Shown here: positions 9,492-18,784 of the stretch, piece after piece
Position numbering within the stretch: the stretch's first letter is position 1
How the letters are laid out: each line of letters opens with the position of its first letter
Origin: Symsagittifera roscoffensis
Taxonomy: Eukaryota; Xenacoelomorpha; Acoela; Convolutidae
Assembly (NCBI RefSeq): GCF_963678635.1
Contig: NC_087071.1
Coordinates: 26,337,378-26,401,377 of the forward strand
Reading direction: 5' to 3'
Length of the DNA: 64,000 nucleotides
Notes under the pieces: model-generated
Databases searched by the model: none
The model's input: the letters and a program-made list of their open reading frames with translations, nothing else
Told to the model about the DNA's origin: nothing
Made by a program: the position numbers and the translations under genes

Positions 9492-12400
9492 TTATTGAGT
9501 TAGTTCGCGGAGTGCGTATTCTTTTGGATAATAAGGTAATAGGTTATTTCGGTGTTGAACGATTTCTTTTTTGTCTGAGTCGGTGATTTTATATGTGACA
9601 TCAGTGGGTTTTGCAATTATTTGGTATGGTCCTTTACGAAGGGGTTGTAATTTTTTAGAAATTCCTTTTTGAGTATTAAAATTGGGTATTAATACAAATG
9701 TTCCAATTTTTAAATCGGAGGCTGGTGTAAAGCGTGAATTTATTTGTTCATTAATGTTTTGCCTTTGTAACAACTTTTTTGTTACTTTTTGGTAAATTTC
9801 ATTGTGTTTTTTATCTCTGTTTAAAATCCATTCGGTGTGTGTACCGGAGGCTAATTTAAGAATTTGTGGGTGATGAAAATGATCTTCATCGTGTGTATGT
9901 AAAGGTAGGTTATAACAAATTGAGTCTTTATTTGGTTGACAATAACCTTGTGCGTTTTTATGAGAGTTTGCTGTAAACATTATTGGTTTGCGTGGCTTTT
10001 GGTTAAAAACCATTTCATATGGTGACATTCCTAGAGTTGTCGTGATTTGTGAATTATATGCTAGGGGAAATAATTTTACATCTGCTGACCATTCAGTATA
10101 TCTTGTATCATTTCCATTGATGATACATCTAAGATATTCTTGTAGTGAACGGTTCATACCTTCGACTAAGCCGTTTGTCCAAGGTGCGTGAGATGTACGT
10201 GGTTTGTGTTTGATGTTATATAGATGACATAGTGTGATAATTTCATTATTTATGAATTCTGTACCGTTATCTGTAACTAGAATTTCTGGTAGTCCAAATT
10301 TGGCTATCCAGTGTTCATAAAGCGTTGTGTAAGCGTAATAAGCGTTACAATGTGGTACTGGGTTAAGTGTTACATAATGTGTAAATGCGTCAAAAATTAC
10401 CATAATGTAGGAGTTTCCTTCGGATGAGGGTGAAATTGGTCCTTTTGTATCAAAGGAGATACGGTGGTTAAAGTACAAACTTTGTCCTTTAAAATCTTGT
10501 TTTTGTGCTATTTGTTTTTGATTTGGGTAAGGTTTATTTAGTTGGCATACTATACAGTCATTGCATAGTATTTTTATCCAAATTGGTGCATTTGGGAAAT
10601 AAAAGTTTTGTATAAAATTTGAATATGTTTTCTCTGATCCAGAGTGTCCTTTAATATTTTGTGTATGTGAAATATTAAAAGCTATGAGAATCATACTTAA
10701 AGGGAGACAGGGAACTGTAGATTCATTTAATTTGTATTCTAGAAGGTCTGTGTTTTCATTAATTGTTGTATTATTAAATTTTCGAAAATATCGGAGGAGT
10801 GTTTTATTTCCTAAAATAGTTGTATCTGCCTTGACGGGTTTAGTTTTATATTTGTGCCATGATTTTAGTTGTCTAATTACTGGGTCAAGATTTTGGTATA
10901 GTTTCAATGTTGAAATTGTAATTGATTCTGTTGGGGGGAGAAAAATGTTTTCTATTTCTGATTTAGATAAGGGTATTGTATCAAGTGGGTCATGGAGGTC
11001 AAAAACTTGATTTATTGTGTATTTTGAATTGTTTGTTTGTGGTCCTGATAAATTTATTTTATCAGTTAGGTTTTCTTTTTCAATTAGTGGAAAAAGGTCT
11101 TTTTTATGCGAGTGTTGTTTTACTCTTTTTTGTTGGGTGTTATTTTTTATCCATTGTGAGTATGGAATTGGTTTAAAAGTTGATGTTCCAAGTAGATCAA
11201 CTTCGTAGTGGTTATTTTGACAATCTAAATATGGTGGAAAGTGTTGTAGATTATTTATCTGTGATTGTTCAACGTCAGTTTTTACTGCATGTTTGCATTC
11301 TAGTCGGGGTGATGTTTCGTTTTTTGCAAGGTAGAATTTTATATTTTTAGGTATTTCAACTGTAGTTTTACGTGTAAGTAATTCAGGTGGTGTATTTCGA
11401 CTTAATGTGTCTGGTAATGCAAGATTTTTTCCTGCTGTCCAAACTATATGTAAGTTTGGAAATTTCATTAGAATTAATTGAAATCTGTAAACTCGGTGAT
11501 TTGGGTTGGATTTTTGTGTGAAGAGAAAAATGATTGGTTTGTGATCTGTGAATAGAACTGTTGGATGTTTTGATCCAAGTATCAGAAATTCATATTCTGT
11601 AAGTGTATAGATTATGGCTGTACATTCTCTCATTAGGGTTGAGAGTCTTAGCTCTGCTTGAGTGAATAATCGAGAATTTGCTGATATAAGGTTCATTTTG
11701 TTTGTACCATTATGTGATTGTAATAACGCTGCGCCGATGCCAAAGTTCGAAGCATCGCACATTGCGTAGAATGGTTGATTTGGATCTGGAATTGTATTCG
11801 AAATTTGTTCAGTTAGAAGTTTTTTAATTTCGTCAAATCGTGCTTGATGTTCTGTATTCCATTCAAAATAGTTTTGCTGTCTAAGTATATTATAGAATGG
11901 TCTTAGATATAATTGCATTTTATAAACATATTTGCTTAAAAAGTTTAGCATTCCAAGGAATTCTTGGATTTTCTTTTTATTTGTCGGTGGTTGGAGTTTC
12001 TGAATAGCGTCAATGCGTGATTTTAATGGGGTGATTGTTTTTCTTTCTATATTATGTCCTAAGAATTTTACTCGTGTTAAAAAGAAGTGTGATTTATCGG
12101 GGGCGGCCTTCAGATTTTCGTTCTGAAGTATTTGGTGATATTGTTCTAAAACATTAAACATTTCTTCTTTAGTCTGTGATTGCATAAAAACATCGTCTAA
12201 ATAGGTGATTGCGTTTTTCTTGAGTATTAGTGGTCGAAAAATTTTGCTCATAAAAGCTGAAAATGCTGCTGGTCCTATGGATATTCCATAGAATAAGCGG
12301 TTGAATTCATACTGTTGGTTTCCAATAACAAATTGTGTTAAACGTCGCGATTGTTCATCTAATGGCATTTGATTGTATGCACTATTCATATCTGCGGTTG

Positions 12401-13823
12401 TAAAGTATTTTCCGTTTATTTTTGTTAAAATAACTTGTATTGGTTCAATAGGCCAATTACACTTTGATTCATCTATGAGTGAGTTGAGGTATCTAGCGTC
12501 GAGAACGATTTTTAATGATTCTCCTTTGGCTAGAATGATAACAGGGTTGATAAATGTGTTACCTTTTGGTTGTTCTTCTTTATTTACTGGTGATATAATG
12601 TTGTATTGTTCTAAACTGTCGAGTAATCTGTTCACTTTATCGTGTAAGTGAATTGGTACTTTACTTGCTCTTTGTTTTTTGAAAACTGCATCTGGTTTTA
12701 ATGGGAGATGTAGTGATGAGCTGATTTTGCCAACATCAAATTTGGATGTTGCATAGACTGATGAATATTTGATTAGCTGTTTGGTTAATTTATCAAATTC
12801 GTCTTGTGTTATTTGTGAATGTTGGAAGTTAAACATTGTTAAAAATTTCTGTTGATTCTCTGCGTAGTTACTTATGTTGAATGTAGGTTTGAAATATGGG
12901 GTTTTTGTGAAATAATCCGTATTTCTTTTTTCGTTACTTATTATATTATTTATGGATAATTCTTCATTAAGAATTGTGGATTGACAAATATCTAATAATT
13001 GGAGTATATTATTTACGCGATATTCTTTTTCGTGTATTGGTGATATCGTAGCGTTGGTTTCGCAATAGCCTAAAAGTCCTAAAGGTAATGTTACTTGATA
13101 GGGTGTATTGTTGTATACATGTAGAGATATAATATCTGAATTCGAGTTTTTCAAATATTTTATGGATGAGATTGTGATTTTGAAAAATTTATGGATAGGT
13201 TTGAATTCAAAATTTGACATATAGAGTTGTTGTTTGTTTTGTTTTTTATCATATTGGTGAACTTGTTTTATTGAAAAATTATATATGTTTCCTGATAGTG
13301 GTTTCAGGTGTTTTCTTTGTTGGTTATATATTGGATAAAATTTTGAAAAGAATGGTGGTTGTTTGTTTAATCTTTGGAAAAATGTTAGGGATGTGTCTTT
13401 TGTTTTTGTGTATTTATCTTTGATTAGTATTTTACTGTTTAATATGTTGATTGTTGGTATATATTTAGAGATAAATGGTATTCCAATGATATTGTGTTTA
13501 ATATCAGTGATATGGAATATTTGTTTAAATGGTTTAGTTAAAATTTTATTTTGCTCCATTGTTCTTGTGGGGAGAAGAAATAATTGAATTTTTCCATAGT
13601 TTACCAATGTTGATCCTTGTGCTGTTGCTAGTTTACTGGAGGTTTCAAGAGGTGTTAGCTTTGGGTGTAAGGTTTTTATTTCATTCCATGTGGGAATGTT
13701 TATTATATTTGATTCTGCTCCTGAATCAATTAAAAAATCAATTTCAAGATCTGGTGGTTGAAATTCTTTGCTTCTTGGACTTTCTAAAAGAAATGGTATT
13801 GTCCAAATTTTTTCTTTGGGTTG
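9492..13823 (-). CDS. pol: Protease, reverse transcriptase, RNase H and integrase polyprotein
   Basis: Open from the codon after the TAA at 13824-13826 to a stop at 9492, about 1,443 codons. The first ATG (13607) lies inside the protease, so translation must enter from the gag frame, which is the same frame. Aspartic protease: the D-S-G active site is at 13727-13719. RT: Y-L-D-D at 12203-12192, with the upstream A-D-M-N-S-A-Y-N-Q motif. RNase H: acidic residues in Y-A-M-C-D-A-S-N, M-R-E-C-T, F-T-D-H-K and L-P-D-T-L-S. Integrase: HHCC finger near 10550-10670; D, D and E in S-F-D-T-K-G, V-T-D-N-G-T-E and G-L-V-E-G-M; GPY/F-type module near the C-terminus (K-G-P-Y-Q-I). All key residues are intact, consistent with an active enzyme set. 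Processing sites cannot be placed. Confidence 0.95.
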   Translation of the reverse strand, partial: QPKEKIWTIPFLLESPRSKEFQPPDLEIDFLIDSGAESNIINIPTWNEIKTLHPKLTPLETSSKLATAQGSTLVNYGKIQLFLLPTRTMEQNKILTKPFKQIFHITDIKHNIIGIPFISKYIPTINILNSKILIKDKYTKTKDTSLTFFQRLNKQPPFFSKFYPIYNQQRKHLKPLSGNIYNFSIKQVHQYDKKQNKQQLYMSNFEFKPIHKFFKITISSIKYLKNSNSDIISLHVYNNTPYQVTLPLGLLGYCETNATISPIHEKEYRVNNILQLLDICQSTILNEELSINNIISNEKRNTDYFTKTPYFKPTFNISNYAENQQKFLTMFNFQHSQITQDEFDKLTKQLIKYSSVYATSKFDVGKISSSLHLPLKPDAVFKKQRASKVPIHLHDKVNRLLDSLEQYNIISPVNKEEQPKGNTFINPVIILAKGESLKIVLDARYLNSLIDESKCNWPIEPIQVILTKINGKYFTTADMNSAYNQMPLDEQSRRLTQFVIGNQQYEFNRLFYGISIGPAAFSAFMSKIFRPLILKKNAITYLDDVFMQSQTKEEMFNVLEQYHQILQNENLKAAPDKSHFFLTRVKFLGHNIERKTITPLKSRIDAIQKLQPPTNKKKIQEFLGMLNFLSKYVYKMQLYLRPFYNILRQQNYFEWNTEHQARFDEIKKLLTEQISNTIPDPNQPFYAMCDASNFGIGAALLQSHNGTNKMNLISANSRLFTQAELRLSTLMRECTAIIYTLTEYEFLILGSKHPTVLFTDHKPIIFLFTQKSNPNHRVYRFQLILMKFPNLHIVWTAGKNLALPDTLSRNTPPELLTRKTTVEIPKNIKFYLAKNETSPRLECKHAVKTDVEQSQINNLQHFPPYLDCQNNHYEVDLLGTSTFKPIPYSQWIKNNTQQKRVKQHSHKKDLFPLIEKENLTDKINLSGPQTNNSKYTINQVFDLHDPLDTIPLSKSEIENIFLPPTESITISTLKLYQNLDPVIRQLKSWHKYKTKPVKADTTILGNKTLLRYFRKFNNTTINENTDLLEYKLNESTVPCLPLSMILIAFNISHTQNIKGHSGSEKTYSNFIQNFYFPNAPIWIKILCNDCIVCQLNKPYPNQKQIAQKQDFKGQSLYFNHRISFDTKGPISPSSEGNSYIMVIFDAFTHYVTLNPVPHCNAYYAYTTLYEHWIAKFGLPEILVTDNGTEFINNEIITLCHLYNIKHKPRTSHAPWTNGLVEGMNRSLQEYLRCIINGNDTRYTEWSADVKLFPLAYNSQITTTLGMSPYEMVFNQKPRKPIMFTANSHKNAQGYCQPNKDSICYNLPLHTHDEDHFHHPQILKLASGTHTEWILNRDKKHNEIYQKVTKKLLQRQNINEQINSRFTPASDLKIGTFVLIPNFNTQKGISKKLQPLRKGPYQIIAKPTDVTYKITDSDKKEIVQHRNNLLPYYPKEYALRELTQ

Positions 13824-13826
13824 TTA

Positions 13827-14657
13827 TTTTTGTATGTTTTGATAGATGTGATTTGTATTTAAGCATTTTGTCTTGTCATTCTCATTGGGTTGATTTGTAG
13901 TGTTATTTTCGTTTGTTTCTTGTGTTGTTTGTGTAGAATGGATGGGTTCAATATAATAATTGTGAAGGAGTTCTAATTGATTTTCATATATATGTGATGA
14001 AAAAGGTTGTTCATATATAATAGGTTCGTAATCATTTTCAACTGCTATCATATTTATGGAGATAGTGTTTTCTGTATCACTTTCTGATTCTGATGATTCA
14101 CAGTTTATTTGATTCAGTTGTAGTTCGTTATTTCCTGTGTCATCAATACCTGGAGGGTCTGATGTTGTTTCTGGGTTTGATTGTACTTGATTAATATTTC
14201 TTTGATGTTTAGGTGTACTACTTCTGTGGCGATTGTTAGAATTATTATAATGGTTATTATTCCTGTGTGGTGATTGGGAATAATTTCTATAACGATTATT
14301 ATAACTTGAATGTCGATTTTGTGAATTATTTCGTGATCTGTTTTGGTAATTATTGTCTGGTCTGTTATAGTTTGATCTATTATATGAGTTATTCCTTGAT
14401 CAATTGTTCGGGTAATTCTGGTTTCGGTTGTTTGAATAACTTCTATTCCGATTATTGGAGTAGTTTCTATTTCTATTGTATGATGAATTTCGTGATTGAT
14501 TGTTTGGATAGTAGTTATTTCTTGATTGGGAATTAGATCTAGAAACAAATCGTGTTGTATTTGAATTTGATCTGGAGTAGTTATTTCTACTATTTTGTCT
14601 ATTGTAGTGATTTTGTGACGAATTTTGTGTATTTCTTCGTTCTGGCGATCTTCCTCT
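13827..14657 (-). CDS. gag: Gag C-terminal basic region and Gag-protease linker, crossed by an in-frame TGA
   Basis: This segment is in the same frame as both gag and pol. It starts after the TAG at 14658-14660, meets a TGA at 14400-14402, and ends at the TAA at 13824-13826. The first part is a long Arg/Asn/Ser/Tyr-rich repeat region, as in RNA-binding nucleocapsid tails; the second part turns acidic (S-S-E-S-E-S-D-T-E). The relative at about 31160-30700 has a similar Arg/Ser-rich tail, and at the position equivalent to the TAG it has a sense codon. In the giant element the tail can only be made if TAG and TGA are read through or bypassed. Confidence 0.7.
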
Positions 14658-16007
14658 CTAACTTGAGTTATGTGGTGATTGATTTCTTGTGTAGTTGGTA
14701 TTGCTCGGTAGTGGTTTTCTTGAACTGTTGTTGCTGTATACATTTTTGTTTGGTAGATTTTGATCTTTCTTCATGTATTGATAGAATGATTTATTTGGTT
14801 CTTTATATTTTTGAGGTTTATTTTGATTGTCTTGCTGTTTTTGTCTACATTCAGAAATACTATGTCCGTAACGTCGGCAATAATTACACCATAATAAAGA
14901 TGGTTTGCCTTTAAAGTTTGGGTGTTTTTCGTAAATATTGAGTATTTCAGTGATTTTTTCAACGAGGTCTGTATCTGATTCCTGTATATTGTTGATACTT
15001 GTGGTATTTGTTTCGATTCGGTTAACGTATTGTAATTTCAGATTTTCTGTTTCTTCGAGTTTCATTGTGATTTCTGCTTGTTCTAGTTTGTCTACTAGTT
15101 TTCGGAAATCTAAATCGGGCTCTCGAATTGAGGAGTGATGGGATGCTCTCTTTTTTATTGCTATTTTTCTTAATTGAGGTGTTAAGGTCATCATTAAGAT
15201 TTCTGTCATTTTTGTGTTTTTATAGTCGTGTGTATTTAATGAATATGCTTTTCGAACTAGTGTTTCGAAGCGTACTGCTAATTGTTTGATGGTTTCATTT
15301 GGTAATCTGCGAATTTCATTACATAAAACTCTTTGTTGTTGTTTGTTTCTTTCGGAGTCAAACATTTTTGAAAATTCTTGTGTAAATCTCTTCCAATTTG
15401 ATTTTATTTCTAGAGGCAATACTGAAAACCATTTTTGGGCTGCGCCGTCTAAAGTTGTTTGTATCAACGCTGTGCGTCGATGTATCCAGTTTTGATGTAG
15501 TGGCGTATTAATTGGTTCAGGTCCTATATTTAAAATCAAATTTGCTGTTACTGCATTTAAATAGTCTTCTACAGAATATTCAGGGTCTGTTCCTGTGAAT
15601 ACCATTAAAAGTTTATTTGATGTTATTGATGATCCACCCATAAGGTATGGATTCATTGTCATTTGTAATGATTCTGCTGCATTTGGCATTTGAGAAAAAT
15701 TTGAAAGTTGATTTCTTGTTATTTCGTGTTGTTGAAGATAATATGGGAGTGGTATTTCATTTTGCATTTGCGTCGGTTGATACGAGTGTGTGATCATTGG
15801 GTTTTGTTGCTGAATTGGTTGAAAATATTGTGTATTAATTGGGTTTTGTTGCTGAATTGGTTGTTGATTTTGTGTATCTATCGGTTGTGGGGAAAAAATT
15901 CTATGATTTATATGTGGTTTCTGTACTCCTTGTCCACGATATTCTTGATTATATGGTGCAAATATATCTGGTTGTAAAAAATCATCATCTGAGGATAAGT
16001 AATCCAT
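14658..16007 (-). CDS. gag: Gag, capsid and zinc-knuckle nucleocapsid
   Basis: 449 codons from the ATG at 16007. The same frame is open upstream to 16064 without an earlier ATG. The N-terminus carries an acidic start (S-S-D-D-D) and a Gln/Pro/Asn-rich linker with two near-perfect repeats of P-I-Q-Q-Q-N-P. The middle matches the retrotransposon Gag core: A-A-Q-K-W-F, an F-x-x-x-F segment, then the L-P-N-E-T-I-K-Q-L-A-V-R-F segment. A CCHC knuckle C-N-Y-C-R-R-Y-G-H-S-I-S-E-C lies near 14850-14890. The ORF overlaps ORF2 by 23 bases in another frame and ends at a TAG, after which the frame stays open. Equivalent sequence survives in the older relative at about 31200-31960. Confidence 0.9.
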   Translation of the reverse strand: MDYLSSDDDFLQPDIFAPYNQEYRGQGVQKPHINHRIFSPQPIDTQNQQPIQQQNPINTQYFQPIQQQNPMITHSYQPTQMQNEIPLPYYLQQHEITRNQLSNFSQMPNAAESLQMTMNPYLMGGSSITSNKLLMVFTGTDPEYSVEDYLNAVTANLILNIGPEPINTPLHQNWIHRRTALIQTTLDGAAQKWFSVLPLEIKSNWKRFTQEFSKMFDSERNKQQQRVLCNEIRRLPNETIKQLAVRFETLVRKAYSLNTHDYKNTKMTEILMMTLTPQLRKIAIKKRASHHSSIREPDLDFRKLVDKLEQAEITMKLEETENLKLQYVNRIETNTTSINNIQESDTDLVEKITEILNIYEKHPNFKGKPSLLWCNYCRRYGHSISECRQKQQDNQNKPQKYKEPNKSFYQYMKKDQNLPNKNVYSNNSSRKPLPSNTNYTRNQSPHNSS

Positions 16008-17415
16008 TTGATAAGATGTTTGTTTTTCTATTTTTATTTTGTTGAAAAAATGGATAGTTTTCACTACGATCCTGTGAAGGATGTAAATTTGTTTGAAAAT
16101 TTACTGAATTAGTTTGTGCTATTGGGTTATCCCAGTTTCGAGATCTTGTGTAATTATTAAAATTTTTTCGTGGGGGATAATTTGTTTTTGATTGATGTGT
16201 GTAATTATAATTATGTTCTGCAAAATTGTTTCTAGTGAACGTTTTACGTGTCTTTGACGGTATTGTCATGGGTCTGTATGTCTGATAATCCATGTTTGAA
16301 TATTTTTGGGCAACCGAAGGTTTAACGGTTGATTGTAAGGTTACCTGTGTTTGTGAAGGGTTTGTATTTCTTGGTGTTGTTAAATTTGGACGTATCGGTG
16401 AAATGCTTTGTTGTGTAGTTGTTGTTTGTACGATTTCTTCATTTATGAAGTGTGATGGTGTCTGGATATCTTGCTGGGTGAGATTTCTAGTTCCATTGAG
16501 GTTTTCATTGTGTATGATTGTGGAGTTTAAACTATTATTTTGCATATCAGGTAAAAATGTATTATAGTTTAATGGTGTTGCATCAATGGTTAATGGTATT
16601 ACTCTTACATAATCTCTTACATAAGATATCGTACTTATTGCTTGACTTGAGATTGATTGTGGGAAGTTTATGAATGCGGGATGAGACCATTCGGGGTCCC
16701 AAACATAGTCTGACTGTTCTGTGATGGCAGTATCATCGTTTGAGTTTTGAGGTCTAAAATTTTTTCTTGCTTGTGAAATTAAATCTAGATTATGTGTGAA
16801 ATAATCTATTATAAACCATGCCAAGATTTTTTGTAAGTCATGTTTTGTATGTTGTGAAACATCATCTTTAGTGAAATTTTCTTTAATTATATTTAGAAAA
16901 CTAGAGAGTAGTGTGATTTCATGTCGTACTCTTATATGTTTAGATGTTTCTGTCGGTGAAACATTTGAGATTGGGATTTCGTTTTCTAATATCGAGATAT
17001 AACTATATATTATTGCAAAAACTTCATTGGTGAATATGGAGTTTGCTCTTTGTGGTTTATGATATTGTATGCTTTTTATATATTCTGAGAATACTTTTGA
17101 TAATTCTAAATCAAGGTCGTCTGTTTGAATTAAATATTTGCTGTGATTCTGGTTTGGTGAGCTGAATTGTATGGAGTAGATTCCGTATTGTTGTGTTAAG
17201 TTGCATATATCTTTCAAATAGTGATCGATAATTTGTCTTTTGATTTTTACATCTGGGAACTCTGTTTTACATGGACTGACTCCGGGTTCAAAAAAATTTA
17301 AGAGTAAATTTTTGCAAAATATGTGCTGTCCTCTATCAGTGGTTGCATCTACGATAAAGGGGAAGATATCATCATCATCTGGACTTTCTTCACCTGGGGT
17401 GTGTGTTGAGCTCAT
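15985..17415 (-). CDS. ORF2: large unknown protein upstream of gag
   Basis: 476 codons from an ATG, ending 23 bases inside gag in another frame. Residues about 1-240 look folded and helical, with an acidic N-terminus (E-E-S-P-D-D-D-D) and even spacing of Leu, Ile, Tyr and Phe. Residues about 300-470 are Asn/Thr/Gln/Pro-rich and become strongly basic toward the end (R-K-T-F-T-R-N-N-F, R-K-N-F-N-N-Y-T-R-S-R-N). A folded head with a basic tail is what a second structural or RNA-binding protein would look like. Ty3/Gypsy elements do not normally have a gene of this size before gag. No family is recognised. The older relative lost most of this region by deletion. Confidence 0.8.
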   Translation of the reverse strand: MSSTHTPGEESPDDDDIFPFIVDATTDRGQHIFCKNLLLNFFEPGVSPCKTEFPDVKIKRQIIDHYLKDICNLTQQYGIYSIQFSSPNQNHSKYLIQTDDLDLELSKVFSEYIKSIQYHKPQRANSIFTNEVFAIIYSYISILENEIPISNVSPTETSKHIRVRHEITLLSSFLNIIKENFTKDDVSQHTKHDLQKILAWFIIDYFTHNLDLISQARKNFRPQNSNDDTAITEQSDYVWDPEWSHPAFINFPQSISSQAISTISYVRDYVRVIPLTIDATPLNYNTFLPDMQNNSLNSTIIHNENLNGTRNLTQQDIQTPSHFINEEIVQTTTTQQSISPIRPNLTTPRNTNPSQTQVTLQSTVKPSVAQKYSNMDYQTYRPMTIPSKTRKTFTRNNFAEHNYNYTHQSKTNYPPRKNFNNYTRSRNWDNPIAQTNSVNFQTNLHPSQDRSENYPFFQQNKNRKTNILSNGLLILR

Positions 17416-17433
17416 TTTTTTGTTTGATGACTG

Positions 17434-17856
17434 TTAATATGTAACTATCGATGTGTCTAATTGGTTGATTCCAATTGTATAAATGTACTGGTTTGTGTTT
17501 ATATTGTTTTTTATTCTTCTTTTTCCTCTTTTTGATGAATTTGAAGTTGTTTCTGAGTCGGAAAAATATAATTGATCGTGAATGGGGCAATTTTTATCTA
17601 TAGATTCTTTTAATTTATAAAGTTCGTCTAAACTGCTGGTTTCTGATTCTGAAAATGCGTTTCGGTTTTTGGAAAATCTTTTTCGTGTTATTTGTCTTTG
17701 TTTGGTTATTATTTTTCTTTTTAATGTTTGTCGTTTTGTTCTGATATATCCAACTGTTTGTGTATGAGGTGTGATTACAAGATCGTATTTTTTGTTATCT
17801 ATTTCACAATTGTGTAAAACGATTGTTTGTTTATTTCCTAGGTTTTTAAATGACAT
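17434..17856 (-). CDS. ORF1: small basic protein, possibly an RNA-binding regulator
   Basis: 140 codons from an ATG. A short N-terminal domain (contains Y-D-L-V-I-T-P-H) is followed by a strongly basic Arg/Lys stretch at about residues 38-65 (K-R-Q-T-L-K-R-K and R-Q-I-T-R-K-R-F), then an acidic Ser/Glu cluster (S-E-S-E-T-S-S-L-D-E-L) and a second basic patch (K-R-G-K-R-R-I-K). The basic-then-acidic layout recalls Rev/Rex-like regulators, with the L-D-E-L-Y-K-L segment as a conceivable export signal; that is inference only. The older relative keeps the start and the Y-D-L-V-I-T-x-H segment near 32190-32369, so the gene is ancestral. Its TAA is followed by CAGTCA and, six codons on in the same frame, by the ATG of ORF2. 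Confidence 0.75.
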   Translation of the reverse strand: MSFKNLGNKQTIVLHNCEIDNKKYDLVITPHTQTVGYIRTKRQTLKRKIITKQRQITRKRFSKNRNAFSESETSSLDELYKLKESIDKNCPIHDQLYFSDSETTSNSSKRGKRRIKNNINTNQYIYTIGINQLDTSIVTY

Positions 17857-18370
17857 AAGGTTTAGGATGACGGATGCAAAAGGTTGTTAAATGATTTCTA
17901 TTTTCTTAGACTGTTAGTCCTTACGATTTTTTGGTTAGCCTAACCTGGGTCTATTTGTTCAGGGTTGGGGAGAAAAGTATCTCGATTCCGAAGAATGATT
18001 TTTTACTTTCTCGTGGCTAGTATAAGCTAAGGTGTTAACTTACTTAATCTTACTTAAGGGTAGTGATTGTGTTCAGGGTTGGAGAATAGTAAATCGATCC
18101 ACAAGGTTCAGGTATAATTAGAACGCGAGTAGTTCGTTAGATACTATTTTAGACTTACTAAGTCTAAGATTTATCCTGGGTCTGGTAAGAGGGGGGATCA
18201 AGTGAAGGATGAATAACCGAAGTTCTTCACTGTTTATCCTAATTTGAATGATTAGTTTTATTCAAAAATTTCTGTTAGTCCTGGGTTTTTAGAAAGGGTT
18301 GGATAGTGAATCGACGTTTGAGGTCGTTAGACACTAGCTAAGTGGGTGGGGGAGAACAAAATTGTTCTTT

Positions 18371-18471
18371 TTGATCCAAGGATAGGCCTTGATGATCAAG
18401 TTTTAAATGTAATTAAATAGAAAATAATTTAAGATCCAAGGATGAGCCTTGATGATCTGGTTTTAAATTTA
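18371..18471 (-). promoter_or_regulatory. Duplicated GATC/CAAGG stem-loop in the leader
   Basis: Two copies, at about 18372-18397 and 18432-18457, read in sense GATCATCAAGG-loop-CCTTGGATC. Each has a 5-bp CAAGG/CCTTG stem around a 5-base loop, bracketed by GATC. The loops differ (CCTAT, CTCAT) while the stems match. The older relative has the same device at about 32786-32815 with loop CTTT. Stem conservation with loop change suggests a selected RNA structure. Confidence 0.55.
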
Positions 18472-18784
18472 AGTGAATTTAAGTTTAAAATAATTTAAAT
18501 TTGTGTAGAGAAAAGATTTAGTGTTTTTATGATATTAGTGAGCTTATGAATGCTGTTATGTTTAGGTGATGAAGCTGGAACAACAGGATGATTTATGATT
18601 ACTTAACCATTTATTGTCATGCTACTAATTTTTATTTTGATTTTTCAATAAATATTTTTCAAACATGTTTTGTATATTACTGCAGAATTTAGGAAAACGA
18701 TCTGAGATCTTTTTATCAATCGTTATTGTATATTAATAATTTTGTTTAGCGCCTGAAATGATTTTGAAGATTGACTTCAATATT

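Noticed and set aside
14114-14743. 209-codon Ile/Thr-rich ORF on the minus strand
   Set aside because: It is the off-frame shadow of the Arg/Asn/Ser-rich Gag tail, which is the frame shared with gag and pol.
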